From: Phytoseiulus persimilis
Taxonomy: Eukaryota > Arthropoda > Arachnida > Mesostigmata > Phytoseiidae
NCBI GenBank assembly: GCA_037576195.1
Contig: CM075101.1
Location: forward strand, 39,742,001-39,806,000
Direction of reading: 5' to 3'
Length of the DNA: 64,000 bases
Shown: positions 1 to 13,500 of the stretch, piece by piece
How positions within the stretch are numbered: the stretch's first letter is position 1
Layout of the letters: the number at the start of each line of letters is the position of its first letter
Made by a program: the position numbers and the translations under genes
Notes under the pieces: generated by a model
Database searches by the model: none
The model's input: the letters and a program-made list of their open reading frames with translations, nothing else
Told to the model about the DNA's origin: nothing

Positions 1-2490
1 GGACCGATTGCCTACTCAGAACGCATCCGCAGACCGACCGCGAAATAACCGCTGACCGGGAGGTAGTGCCTCTTAGCCTCAACGTCTGCTAGTTCACGCG
101 GGAGTCGGAACTCGCAACTCGATGCTTAGAGCGCGCACAAGCTGGAAACCTAGACAGTCCTCATCAGTATTCCGTGTGCTCACTGCTCATATACGCTTGT
201 TCGTTCCGTTATTGGCGAGCGGGAGGCTCGAGGAAAATAGAATAAAGGAAGGCCGCACACATGCAGGCGACCGTAGGGGGAACGCTGTTGTTGCCAACGT
301 CGACGGCCCGTTCCCGTCCTCCGCACGACGGCTCAGCGACACCGACAACAACCGCGAAGGCTCTCAAGCATGGACGAAATACATAAGAATGAAACGGAAA
401 CTGCGGGAAAAAGTTATAGCTCACAGACCCAGAACCGCGCAGAGAATCCTGGACGGCTGAGTGTTCCGGGTGCTCTGCCGAACGGGACATCGCGCAATCA
501 ACTAGGTAAGCAGCTCGAAAAAGTTAATCAAAACAGGCATCGCACCATTACATATCGACTCACTGATCGGAAAATATCGATGAACTAACGAACTTGGAAT
601 CGCATGTGTGAATGAATCACGAGGCGTACTCGAAGATCGAACCCACGGGAATTCGGGCTCACTCCGCAACGACGCTCCCGGTGAGTCTTTACGGCCAGTT
701 CGTCAAACGAACGTGGAACGGATCGAGCTCAAGGTGAGCTGTGCAGCGGCTCGATTCGACAGAAAGGCCTAAACCGGACCAGGAATAGTTTTCGATTTGT
801 TCCGACGAGCTCGTCGAGTGGCTGGCGCGGTCTGTGGCACACGTTCGCGGAGGCACGTTGCTTCGATCGGTGGGCTCGATCCCGACTCAGAGCGCGTGCT
901 TCCGGTGCAAGCCAGAGTGGATTCCCCGCACTCCTCTGGCACCAGAGGCTCTGATACCGGGCAAGAGATGACTCAGTATTCATCGAGAGCCACGAAGAAA
1001 CCCACACGAAGTTTTCTATCCAATTCTATCTCGGGGGCCAATGTGGTCGAAAAAAATAGAACATGATCACCCAGGGGAACGTAGTACCGATTCGAGGGAA
1101 TTCCACGCTGTGACTTCGCAGTAAACTTTTCGAGGGCAAGGAGGGGGGCAGTTAATGTCTCCATGAAAACTGTTCTCAGGGGAGAATGCAGCCTTGAGAG
1201 AAAATAATAGCCGCACGAGCTTTCTGAAGTCTCACGCGAGAGTCATCCCCCGTCTCCAAGCATCAGAACTCATTCAGACAATCGTCCTCACCGATTCTCC
1301 CGTCGAGAAAGCCAATCATCCCCAGAAGATCGTGGTTAAATTACGTTTTCTCCCATCCTCACTCACAGGCAGGGATCCTTGAAGCGCTGAAGCAAGCGGG
1401 AGCGGCCGTGCCCATCCTCCCCAAATGGAGTCTTCCGGGAGTGCGGTAGGCGTGCTGTAATCTCCGGTGCTCCGTTCATTCTCGCCATGGCCGGCTCCCA
1501 TTTTTTTGCATCCATCCGTCTCTCGCGCGCTCCCAATCTCTCCCACTGAGTTATTCTCGCTGAGCAGAAGACGACGACCAATTTGAATAAGCAATAGCGG
1601 GACGTGAGGCCGACTGACCTCGATGACTGCGGCTATCCAGATATTGCCACTGCTGCGACCACCAATACTGATGATGATATTATTAATAACGCTAATGCAT
1701 TTAGCCGCTTTTTCTCCGCCCCAGTCGTCTTGTTCATTTTCGTCTGCTCCGTCCTGTTTAGGCAATAAAGCGACAGCGAGCCGCTCATGAGCAAGCAGAC
1801 AGACGAGAACACTCCAATAGTTTATAGAGCGCGACGTTGTGGCGACTTGTCGTTCCAGTCGACTCTGGTCGCTCGCGCTCTCGTGCCGAAGAAACAGAGA
1901 TCCTTTTTGCTTTCCTCTCCATGGATTCCGCTCAGAGCAGACTCGATCGACTGAACGTGGCCGGGCAACCATAGAGCCATTTACCTCTTCCAGCGGGGTC
2001 GGGACCTGTCCAAACGCTCAGCCGTCGTCCGCCCCTCAGACTCCGACCGTGTTCCTCCCTATTGCCTCCGACGGACTCCCAAGGGCGCTCGAACGTGATT
2101 TCGCGACAATCTCTCAATTGCGGCATCTTTCGTCGTTCGCCGAGGCGTTCTGATAGGCTGGAGGATGCGTTTCGGGGCTCGATATTTTCGACACGCGGAT
2201 GAGTAGATCCTGGGTTAGCCCGGTGTCTGATTCATGGGAGATTCTATTCCGGCTGAATGTCGGAACTCCGATTTTCACGGCACACCTGTCTTTTAGGGCG
2301 GAAATAGATTTCACCCCTTCCGGGGTGCGAACTCCCGGTTTCCCGCTCCCCGCACCGGGAGAGGTCCTTCCGGTTCTGTATGAAGTCAGTTGCGCGTCCG
2401 CGTGTTCGAGTGTTCATGGCAAACTAACACCTAATTGGGAGCAAGGAATAGGAGGAGAAACAGGGAAGCGTGGCGGACGACAAGAGAGAA
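1..2490. other. no gene recognised
   Basis: I see no frame with convincing codon use or matched splice sites here. The open frames are short and mutually shadowing. The sequence is CpG- and TCGA-rich with pyrimidine-rich patches, which would fit intergenic or 5' regulatory DNA. Confidence 0.4.
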
Positions 2491-2499
2491 AATAACGAG

Positions 2500-2663
2500 A
2501 AGAAGGCGTACTCGACAAAGGCGCTATCGGCGAAGGAGAGTTCACTGGAAGAGAGCCCGATGACAGCGGGGACGGCGACGTTGACATCCTCGACGACGTC
2601 AACCAACTACAAGGAACGGAAGACGACTGGGTGCAGGTGGAGAAGGACGAGGAAAGCGGATGA
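2500..2663 (+). CDS. short acidic coding fragment, possible 3' exon
   Basis: This frame is open after a TAA and ends at TGA 2661-2663. It encodes about 54 residues that become very acidic, with a core reading EDDWVQVEKDEES just before the stop. An acidic stretch followed by W-x-x-V matches the general form of LC3/Atg8-interacting motifs; that is a pattern match, not a proven function. A competing frame (2470-3144) is longer but basic, R/K-rich and without a convincing start. No upstream exon was identified, so this could be the last exon of a gene or a chance frame. Confidence 0.2.
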
Positions 2664-4124
2664 GGCAGAGGAGAAAAGGAAACGTCGGTGGCGGCGAAAA
2701 GGACGAGAAGAAGATGGATTGAGGAAGAAGTCACCTTTGGCTTTTGCTTTGCGTCCTCTTGCTTCTCTGCCCCGACTCAGGCCGCGCGTGTGCTCTCCCG
2801 CTCTCTCCCTCTTCGGACTCGCCTCCGCTCAATCTATCACCATGGTCGAGTTCTCTAATCGCCGAATGCAAGACCACGTCTTTCCGCACAGGATTCTCTA
2901 TGACTCACGGCGGGAAGCCCTCATTCCCAACAAACTCGTCGCACAACATCCCTTCGATGGGAGTGCGTTCCCGCCGCGAGCTACACCGGAAGAAATGAAA
3001 ATTACTCTGGATCTCCGTATTCTCCCTGCAAGTCCCTGCTGGACGCGACGACTTTTTCGAGACGCCGCGAACCACAGGTCGACGATCGGACATGTCAATA
3101 GCTGCACGGTCACATTTTCCGGCGACGTCCGTTGTTTCTGCTAGTCGCATGTCGTGCATTCATCCTCTAGGTTGGCCATGGACTCCTAACTGGAAATCCA
3201 TTCTCTGAACGGCCTCGTTGCAAGTGGAAAGGATGCGTCAGCACCACCTGCGTGAAACGAGCGGCGCTAGCCGCTATGCAGGGTTCAGAGCCTGACTCTT
3301 TCGCTGCGCCCTCAGACATCCATACCCGAGCTGTCCATGTGTCGCCAAGCTTCTGTTAACACAAATCCCTTCATTACGACCAGGCGTTCGAAGCCCGCTG
3401 TCAGGACAACTGCTGCAGGAGGGGAGCAGGGGAGAGCCGGAGCGGGTGGGAGAACCAAAACGCATCGGAAAGTCATTAGACATCGGCAACCGAACGTTAG
3501 ACTAACCGACTGAGTCCGCTCAGACACAGAGAACGGTGACATGGGCAAAAGTTGCGAATTTTCCTCGTCTTGAGGACAATCCGCTGGCGGAGGGTGGCAA
3601 GGAGCTCCCAGAGAAGACCGAGTTGCCAGCATTCCGATCGAAGTGAGAGGGAATTATTTCTACGAGAACACTGTTCGCCGAAATTAGTCGGGGCCTCAGA
3701 TCGGTGATTGGTTCTACGGGTTCTGGAGGACTGCGGAAAGCGGCTCGAGTCATTCTGGAGGTGCGAATCAAGTGACCGGTCCCGGAAACTTTGGATTTCT
3801 GGGACGGCAGGAAGAAGCGCCGGGAGTAACGACGGCGGTGCCATGGAGGGAGGTTCGACTGGAAGAGAGAGAGAGGAATGCAAAACAAACAAGTCGTCCG
3901 TCATATTGCTTTGCATTCGGAGCCAATTTGCTGCAGAGTCCAACTCTCAAGTTGGCAATGAGTCCTGCTTCGATTAATGAAGATGGATTGTAGTCTTGCC
4001 TCGGCCTCGCTCTCGCCTCCGCCCTCATCTCTCTTCCGCTCTCTCAATCTTCGACTCCCGCTTCTCCGCTGTTCCCGTCTTTCCTCCGGATCCCTCGCCC
4101 TCCTTCCGCGGGCGGGCTGGCGGC

Positions 4125-4150
4125 CTGTCGGTCGGTCGGTCGGCGGGCGG
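4125..4150. repeat. GGTC simple repeat
   Basis: Three to four consecutive GGTC units followed by GGCGGGCGG. Confidence 0.7.
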
Positions 4151-7126
4151 AGGATCTATCAGTGAACAGAGATCCGCTTCATTCATCACAGCCGAGAAGA
4201 TACCTCATCCGTTTCTCCTCCGTTGTTGCTGTTCGACTGCTAATCTGGAGCCTCAGCAGAGCGATGACATATTGTCTACTTCGCTGACGGCATCGTTGTC
4301 ACCATTATAAATATCGCGAGCATCAAAAGAGCTCTGTAGGCCCCGTAGCCTCTAGATGGAGGCGCCACACTCTGCATCACCGTCACAGTGGTTCCGAGGT
4401 CCCTAGCTAGTCCCGAGTTCGATCTGCGTCGGCTCCTTCATCTAGTTTCCAGCGATGCTGGAGTGAATCAATTTTCTCGCGAATGACATGGCTCCAGGCC
4501 GGTCGTGCATATCGGAGGGAGCGCGAAAAAGTGCGTACAATGCGATTCCGTTGGTCAGCATGGCCAGCCCTCAGTCTGACCGGCAGGTAGGCAGGCAGTT
4601 TGTCTCTCTGTCTGCCTGCTTGCCTCTCGGACCGGCTGACTATTAACGGAACACAAAAGCGAACGCCCGCTGGCTAAGGGCCACTCGGATTCGAGGGCCT
4701 GTTTGTTGGGACTACTCCTTGCATAACACGAGCTCTTCGCTATGTTTGGCCTCGGTCCCAGGCACCATACCTAGTCGCGCTCCCCGCCACTTGGAAAGCC
4801 TGTCTCAGTTTCGTCCGTTTGCTCGAGTGTCTTCCCTTGCAGTCAAGTCAACAACGCGTCTCCGGCAGAGGGTCGACTCTTGAAAATCGCTCCATCGTCG
4901 CCGATCTTCTTATGCGACGTCGAGATGAAAGTCCCTGGCAACATTTCTCTGAGGAACTTCGTCGTCGGGTGCCGAACCGAACATTCCGGGAGGAGGCGAG
5001 AGGTTTCATGAACGAACCGGAGAGCATTTCGAGCCAAAAGGGCTGCGCTGTTTGTCGTAGCGGAGAGAATTCGGGGGTCGCTCTGACCGGAGCGGAATTT
5101 CACAGGGAGAGAATGGAGGCAACTCCCCCATTCCCTCCCCTTCTGCTCGAATTTTCCAGGTGTGCCACGTGGAGAACGCAAGGATCGTTTGGATTTTTGA
5201 ACTCCGAGAACAACGCCACAGTCCTAGCGATCCTCTGGTAACAACTAAAGCACCTCGGCAAATCTTGCGTCAACAAAGCGGAGAGGTATTTGTTTCCGAA
5301 AACGATGAAAATAACCTTCGCGCACGAATACTCCAAACTCGCCTTGGAACGTTGTGTTCGCGAAAGATTATCCAAAATCGTGGTTGAGCCTGTTTTCGCG
5401 CTTGTTAATCGGAAGGGAACTCTTGAGCCTGTTGCGTTAAGCTCACGGCGAGCATCGCATTCGACACGCCGCTGTAACAGAAGGATAATGTCTCGAGGAG
5501 ACAGGGAGCTGTGTCGCAGTACCGAAGTGTTCCATCAGATGGGTGCGGCGACAGACGCGCGTGATCCAGTATGGGTCCCTCGACACGTGTTGCTCGCTGT
5601 GCGCGCAAGCAACCAGAGGCTTTATGCGGATCCTGGCGTCCTCAATATCGGCAGTAACACAAGCTCTGTGCTCGGACTACGCAACGATGAGTCCCCTCCG
5701 CTCGATCGCGTCACAGTTCTCCGCAGACACAACAGCGATGACCTGAACATAAAATAATTTTTATGGTAGGCGGAATCGCATGGAAACGCCGATAAGCAGC
5801 CATAAAACGGCCGACGAAGAACGCGAGAGAGCGACCAGCAGAAGCAGGCGCCCGCGCCGGCGGGGAGTTTCATCCCATCTGGGACGAGGGGGCGACTTCC
5901 TCCAGGAAGTAATAACATGTCGGGCCTACTCGCCAACCCATCCTTGCTCCCTCTGACGAATTAGCTCATCGCTCACAAATCGAAGCAGCGATTTCAAAGA
6001 CGCGAGCATGCAACGTTTTACTCCCGCGTCTGCAGGCCGGGTTTTCAGCAGCGTTCCGACGCTTTCCGCGGCATGACGGCTCTCATTAGCGCTCCGGGAA
6101 CTCCCACAATGTTGCGCTGCTCGGATGAATAGACAAGTTCGCCACTTCGCTCGATTTTTCCGGATCAATGGTCCCTTTCAATTTGTTCTCCTCGGGGCCC
6201 CGAAGCTCTACGCAACTGTGGATTCGGCTCGAGTGTGTCGTGTTGTCGACCGCGAGTTGTTGTGGAATGCCTGAGCCGAATATGGAGGTGTATCGCTTTT
6301 TCTGCGCTCCGCTAGTTTTCTCTCGTTGGAACGGAAACACGTGCGCGGATCTGGAGTTTGGCCTCCCGGCGAGTTCAGAATCACTCGCCGCGGGGTGCGG
6401 CCGGGGCGATGCCTTTGCCGAGAAGAAATATTCGGAAGTGCGGCGGAGGTTTCAGTGCAATGGACCGTCAGGTTATCTCCCTCTCCGAATGGAATTCATG
6501 TTCCTCCCATACTTCATTTATCGAGGTCACGTACTCGGGAAGCACTCTTCGGCGGGGAGTTATCTCGAATAAATGGCTCTGTCCGGCCGATTCCAACCGG
6601 TGTCCGAGAACCGTTTTCGAGCGAACTCGGTCGAGTTCCCGCGCACGCAGCTCCTCCACGCCAGTGGCCGCGCGCCGGAACGGTCGGATCGAGCATTCGT
6701 TCATTGTTGTTGTCCTCAAATCGAGCCCATCTCGAGGATTGCAGGTGTTCGGAGGTCTCAACAGTGGGTTTAACATTTAGTGAAGAAACTCCCTTGCTTT
6801 GCCAAGCCTCGCTCCTGATGGCCGTCTTCGGATGATTGTCGGACACCGATTGAAATCATCAGCTTCCTCGGTGCCCATCGTTCTTCTCCATCTTGCGAAA
6901 GCAGAGAGAGTGATCGGTGCGAGGCTGACGTTTTCGAGTCAATCGTGGTATTCTGATGGCTCAGCAGCGAATGGATAGGGACTCCGCAACCAATACTGAT
7001 AAGTGGAGTGGACAGCGCGGCGGCGGGTGGACTGGCGAGCAAATCCCACTCAGAACTCGTCAAACAGACCAAAGCAGCTATATTGGTATATAGATCCTCA
7101 TCGTGGCCAAGGCTAGCCGAGACCCC

Positions 7127-7140
7127 GGGGGGGGGGGGGG
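7127..7140. repeat. G14 homopolymer
   Basis: Fourteen consecutive G after a CCCC tetramer, in a non-coding, GC-rich stretch. Confidence 0.9.
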
Positions 7141-7534
7141 ACGTCCGGGGACGGGGGCAAACGTATGGGGGGCACGAACTGAGGGCAACAACGATCGAGC
7201 AAGAGAAGCGCGGAGGAGAGAAGCCGGTATATATCTTAATCCGAGTGGCTTATTTATTGCCTCGGGGCAGGCGACGGTGGGAGAGCTTTTCCATGGGAAA
7301 AGAAGCCACTATGGATAAGCACGGAAGGATCAACAGCTCCAGTCAAGTACGCCCAATGAGCCTTGAAGTCAGCTTCTCGGCGAGCCAGTCTCACCCATCG
7401 GCTTGCCATCTTGCCAGTCAGAATCGCCGGGCCGGGCAGCCATCATGCCAGGATTACCGCTCAGTGACCGCATGGGGTTCGTGTTCTCTCTCGATCTGCG
7501 TCTCGCCCGCGCGAGCGCTCTCACCCGCCCACTG

Positions 7535-7566
7535 TATATAAGCCTCACAGAAATGGAACGAGTCAG
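7535..7566 (+). promoter_or_regulatory. candidate TATA/initiator core promoter
   Basis: TATATAAG lies at 7535-7542 and a TCAG initiator core at 7563-7566. The first T of the TATA element is 30 nt upstream of the initiator A at 7565, the spacing expected of a focused arthropod RNA polymerase II promoter. The downstream sequence shows no convincing CDS for several kb, so the transcript could be a 5' UTR leading to a distant exon or a non-coding RNA. The flanks are CT-rich. The call rests on motif spacing alone. Confidence 0.35.
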
Positions 7567-10500
7567 CCCAGTTTGCAAATGAGGTGTAAAGAAAGCATTA
7601 CTTCCTCCTCACTAGGCCGGCGACCACGGCGAACGCTTTTTCGATTCGAGCCCCTCGTTTCGGTGCGTCATGTCTTCGGACGCCGCAGCCTTGTCGTCCT
7701 CTGCTTTTTGGCGGCCCGCTCTTCGGAACGGAGGAGACTCCCGTTCGTTGGCTCGATCGTTCGCTAACGCGCTTGTTCTCCCAGCGCTACGCTCGCTATT
7801 CAGATAGCCATTGAAGTAAAGGCGAACTAAACAAAGGACATCGAGTTATCTCAATAGCGTGCCGTCCACTTTACAGCTCGTTCGACTCTGGCCGAAAGAC
7901 CTCTGTCGATCAAGCCTTCCAGCGACGAATTGAGATCTCGCTGTCCTGGTCAAACTCCTTGCCGAGAAACTCATTCCCGCCAGAGATCGATGCGGGGGAA
8001 GCGCAGAACGGGATTCAGCGCGTTTGTTGCTCCGCGAGTCCTCTTCCTCGGTGTGATGTGTCGCGTAAAATGTTCCTCCCGCGTTTATCGCCCCGCCGAG
8101 CGCTCACCAGTGCTCGGTCTGCGCAAAGATTTCTCCGAGCTCCGAACTCGCTTGTGGTAACGAGGACCAGCAGAGGTTCAGAGAGCTCGAAGTGAGTGGC
8201 GACGCACGAGGCGGTCGGCAATCCTCGGCGTAGCCAAGTCCGCGCAAAGTTCGAACACATTCCAGTGGAGAAGGGAAACGCTGTTTGAGGTCCGAACCTC
8301 GATTCTGGCGGCGCTTTCAAAGCTCTTCCAGAGAGGGCGTCGCTACCTTTCAGTTCCGAGGTTGGGAAAAGTTTCAGTTTCATTCGATAACGCGGCTTTC
8401 GGTTGTGAATAGATGGTTGAACGGGCGGCATTTGCCTCCATCAACGAACCGTTGGCGGTCAGGAAATTTCATGAATGCATCACGATCGCTGTCTGCTTTG
8501 CTTTCGCTACGCTCACTCGGTCAGTTGATCCTTGTTTCGATGGATTACACGTGGGTTGAGCACTTTCTGGCCCGAGTTGTGAATACGCGCTCGATTTCGC
8601 CCAACCTGATTCCAACCGAGCTCTCAGTCGTCCGTCTTCAGCAACCGAGGAGACGCCATCGTCCTGAATCGCGACGTCCGGCGATATTTTTGTGGTCATA
8701 TCGAGGAGTAAACTTCGGGACGGGCTGTGATCGCCTCAGCATCAACGAGTAATCAGCGCCTGTTCAGTCCACTTTGTGCCAGAGGAGAACACCATGCATG
8801 GGTTGTGAGTTTCAACTCGAAACCGAAGTTACTGCATTCGTCGGCGGCTCACCGGGTGTGTGCACAATTCGGCGCGGCTTCGACTTGATGAAGTTGAGTG
8901 GATCTCCTGGAAATTCATTCTCCTCCTCATGATCGGAGGTGTTCGAGGGCGTCGCTCGAACAAGAACTCAGTTTTGTACCAATTGAGAACTAAACGAAAT
9001 CACGAGTCGACGACACACAGCAAATGAGCGCTCGACGACTTGGCTGGACTCCGGCATGAAAGCCCGCCTGTTCCTCGAGGTGCGCCAGCTAAGAACAAAG
9101 GTAGCGTGCTGAGAGAGATTTGTATCTCTTTCTGCGAATGTCGGCGGAGGCTCTTCCTGCTGTTCGCCTTCGCACCCGCCTAGTCGCAAGCGAGCCTCCC
9201 TCCGTCGCTTCATTCCCGATCACATCCTTCCCTCCCCGGAGCGAGCCCACCGACACGAAGCTCCCGGAATGGGCCGAATGCACGCGGGAAATTTGCAAAT
9301 TATTTGCCATTACCCTGCCCGCGTGGCTTAATTGTTGCCCCCCGCACGGAACGTGTGCGTCCGAACGACTGATAACTCTCCTCTCCGAGCGGCCCCCGTC
9401 GCGACTCAGTGCTCTTGTTTCACAGGATCCGTCGATAAGGCGATAACTGAATAAAAACGATTCGTTCCGAGCATGATGAAGGCGATTCCCCCCGCCCCCG
9501 CTCATCCCATCCCGGGAGGAGCCTCCAGAACAGTTCTGGTGATCGTTACGGTCGGACTGATCCGGAATTTTCGTTCCGATTCGGATGCTTCGGCGGGGGA
9601 GCATCTCTGTTTCGAGGAACGAGGGCATTCTCGGCACCGCCTCGAGGAGAACGCCCCGCAGAACAGACACCTTTTTGAAACTTATTTCAACGTTATTACT
9701 GAACCAGCTCACGGTTCAGATGCGGTCCGGAGCTAGGGCCTCAATGCCGCAGGAGGATTCATGGACATTTTTTCACAGCTAGCGCGGATGGAGAGGATCG
9801 CCAGAGGACACTCTCGGGCGAAAAGTTCCCGCGGAGCTCCTGGAGCTGACAGTTACAGGAACTCCTACTTCCTGCCTCCTTCCCGTTCCCCAGCCCAGCG
9901 CTCTGCCTCCATCGTCCGATCCTGGGATGCAATCCCTCCGCTCAACAATTTATATAAACACGCATATATATATTTAGAAAAGCTCGCCTCGTCTCTAAAT
10001 CTTGCTCTCCGAATACAATGCTGGATCCGACGAGAACATCTTCGACCGTTGGGACTCTGGTCTCGAGAGCTCCTTCTCGACTCCATCAAGATGCGAGAAT
10101 CGCAGGACCATTCGTAACTCCGAGAGTTTTTCCACGTAGCTCAGGAAGCATTCACATCGGCAGTCTTCCACACGCGAATATTGCGTCGAGGTTTCGTCGT
10201 TGCCTCGTTTTGAGCGTCATCTCCGTCCCGCTCGACGTGGTGGAACGAGGCAGACACAAGTTAATGTCGCCAGTATTACTTTTCTCTCGGTTCTTCTTCC
10301 TCCCAAGAAGCTTAATATATCCACCGGGAAAAAACGAGCACGCGCCCGAGCTGCGAGAAATATGGCGACTCAAATCAGGCGTTAACTCTGCCGAGGAACC
10401 CTTTTTTCAGACTAAATCTCGTGAGACCGAGATAAGCTGATAGAGAACGGTTGCTGTTCCCGTCACTCGCTCATCCGTGTGCGAATGTGTGGCGTGTGCA

Positions 10501-13500
10501 AGGGGAGCCCCTTTTGTCTTCTCTCATGACGAGAGCGACGGTCCTGGAAGGGGCGTCCGGGGAAATGAAATTTAAGAGCTTTTTTCGTGTCTTTGTCCGG
10601 GAGCTTGGGGCACTATGCACCCCACGTATAAGGGCAGCTGGCTGGCCGGCTGGTGAACGGGAAAAAGAAGAACTCGAGAGTCGGAAATCGCTGAGTCGAC
10701 AGATTCCCTGACGCACAAGAATGTGCCAAGGACGGGCGAGTTTAATTAGAATTTTGCACCACGCGACTCACTCATTCAGTTTCTCTGAAATGTCTTCTCG
10801 TTCACACGCCACGGGAAACTTTTTTCGCGCCGCCGCCGGCTCGAAGCCACCGCTAGCGCGACAACCGCGACCGCCGTCGCCCACTCCACTCCACGTCACG
10901 GAACGGCAATCTCCAAACAACGGTGACACTCAACAGACGATGCCGAGGCACGGAGGCAGGAGTACTGGGAGGCGAGCGGAAGGGGGAATCTGTTCGCTTG
11001 TGTGCACCATTAATGAATTGAGCGGCGTCTCGAGCGAACTCGAAATTTGTTGATTCCATCGCGAGACTCTTCCTCGACAGTTTCCTCGGTCGCGAATCCA
11101 CCTGCTTCCGATCCGCTGGCAGAGAGCCGCCCCTCTGCTCAGCTGAAAAACTTCACGACGTCGCGATCTAAATCCGCTGGAAGGCTCCGGGGACAAGGTC
11201 TGGTGGGAGACACAGGAGCCTCTCTTTCGGAGGACTCTCCGCTGGACGCTGGGGAATAAATCTGAATCTTTTCTACAGCTGTCCATCAGGCGGGCTCCTC
11301 TCGCATTGAAGTTGACGACCGTTGCAAATGGTACAGAGCGTCCGAAAGTCGGCAGCAAATCTCGGTGCGGAACGGGCGTAGAACACTTTGCGGACTGGAC
11401 TTGGCAGACGGAACGATTTCCATTGGCGTTCTTGTCTTTTTTGATCACACCCTGCCGCTGGCGTTTCATCCATCTCGACCAGCGAGGAACCTCCCACCTC
11501 AGCGTCTAGCACCACTAAACCGCACGGACAAACCGCCATCCCGAGCTCTCAGCTCCAGACTCACGTTCCCGGCTACTTATTCCTTATTTCCGTCTCAACT
11601 GACATTGTCCGCCCTTGAAGCCAGGAGGTGCGTTTTCCTCTCAAGAGCTCTTTTGTTTCCCTTGGTCATTTCCTCCCATTCGCGAGTATCCCCCCCCCCC
11701 CCCCCATTCCACCCTCCTCCACCTCTGCCCCCCGAGCAGGCACACCGAGATTCGGGGGGGAAGGGTGCGTCGCATTAGTGATCGATACGAGCTCACTGAT
11801 TTGCAAAATTCTCCTTCGCGAGAGGATCGGGTGACCATGTTCATGCGTTTTCGCCAGCGAGACTCTGGCGCTCTACCACATCAGTTCCTTTGCGGGCTCG
11901 GCGCTTCAATGAATCATGGGTCGGAGCTGTAGGTCTTTTTCGAGCCGCCTGGTTCGATATCGAGAAGCTCTTTGATGCGGGATTATGTGCGGCTGATGTT
12001 TATCTTTGCTTTCGGATGATCTCTGAGCACATGCATTCGCGATGACGGACGCGAGGTCGAACAGGACGCAAGGTTCGACGGTTGAACGCCCGTATGCATA
12101 TGTACATGGAGATCTGTGCGCCAGTGCCGTTGCGAGGTTGTATGCATTGAGAGGCGCCCGAGCAGAAAGATAACGTTGTCCGCTGACTTCTATGGTCAGA
12201 GAGGGCAAACGAATACGGGCCAGCGAAAAGGGTTAAAAGCATTTTCCCTCAGGCGATGGGGCTTAGTGCAGCGCCTGCTGGATAATCTACAATGTAAATT
12301 CTCTGAAGAGCTCTTCTGCAGTTTGTTTGTCAGTGCACTTATCCGCTACAGCTCGTTTAGATCCCACGTGCTCTGTTTCAGGGCTTCTGATCCGTCGATC
12401 CGAATCCTGGAAAATCACTGGAATGCCAGGAAATGCGGGGTAGATTCATCGCAACGTTCTGGGGGAAGCTGTTGTGCACGATCTTGAAACAAACCAACGT
12501 TCCAGGAACACTCAATTCCTGAAGAGACGGGAGCTCACAACACTTCTATGACCCGAAGCCTAGCGAAACGATCGGGGAACCTTGGACCCGAAATTCGAGC
12601 CATCCGGGTAGCGCATGACATCATCCGACAGGGAACGGACAACTCCGGACACGGAAGTCTGACTCGAGAAAATATCAATCCGGAGCTGAAACCGATCGCC
12701 GAAGTTCCTTCGAAGATTGGGAGAGGCTCATCGCGGATCCGAGCAGAACACGTCCCGGAAAGACGATCCGTCAACATAGTTTGAGTCCCCAATGAATCTA
12801 CGCGGCACTAAATATTCCCAATCACTTGACACGCTCGTTGGGCTGTGATTGGGTAGACTCTGAGCGCATTCGGTGTAGAGCTTCGATAGAGATTTTCGCC
12901 ACGACCGTGATCCGGGCGCTCGGAACTTTTCGATTTGGACTCTCTATATATATCGTTGCTGATAGAAGCTCTCGCGGGGCCTCACTGTGTTAAAGCAAGC
13001 ATTTGTATTCATGAGTTTTGTTGTCTCGGCGGGGAGCTTCATCTGTTGCAAGTGGGCGTCTTCGTTTTCAGAATCCATTCTACGCTCGCTCTCTCCGTAC
13101 GATTCGCTCCGGAGCTGTCGGAAGGTTTGTCGACTCCCGATCCGTTCAAGAATCACGATGTCTGCAGCTTGCTCGGGCGGCCGGCTGACTTGGATCTCGG
13201 CTTCGGGCTGAAGCAGGTTTCAGATGGCTCGGGGAACAACGGCGCAACACGGGCCAGGATCCCATTCCGAGGTTCGATGGGCTCCGGAACGCGAAAAAGT
13301 TGCCGCCGCTCTCGTGATCAAGTCGAGGCCGTTAGAAGACCGTGCCTAACCGATTTGGCCTCTCCACCTCCGCGAGTGTTGTAATCAGACCCTTGATGAT
13401 TGCTCGAGATGATTGTTCTAAATTGAGCTCCATGTGGTTCGGAATAAGCTCGGGTTCTCGAATTCCGAGAGGCTCGAGGTGAACGGAGACTTTCGGGTCG

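Larger units (their letters stand above)
2664..7500. other. no gene recognised
   Basis: No coding exon can be supported. Visible structure is low-complexity: GGTC tetranucleotide repeats near 4125-4150, a GGCA/TCTG-rich patch near 4580-4625, and a run of 14 G at 7127-7140. Many frames stay open for 60-150 codons but lack coherent composition, as expected for GC- and TCGA-rich DNA with few stops. Confidence 0.4.

Noticed and set aside
1316-1972. 218-codon minus-strand ORF in the gene-poor left part.
   Set aside because: Mixed, repeat-like composition with no splice context and no similarity to other frames; expected by chance in stop-poor DNA.
2470-3144. 224-codon plus-strand ORF.
   Set aside because: It begins at GTG, is strongly basic with low-complexity R/K runs, and overlaps a more protein-like acidic frame. 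It is probably a composition artefact.
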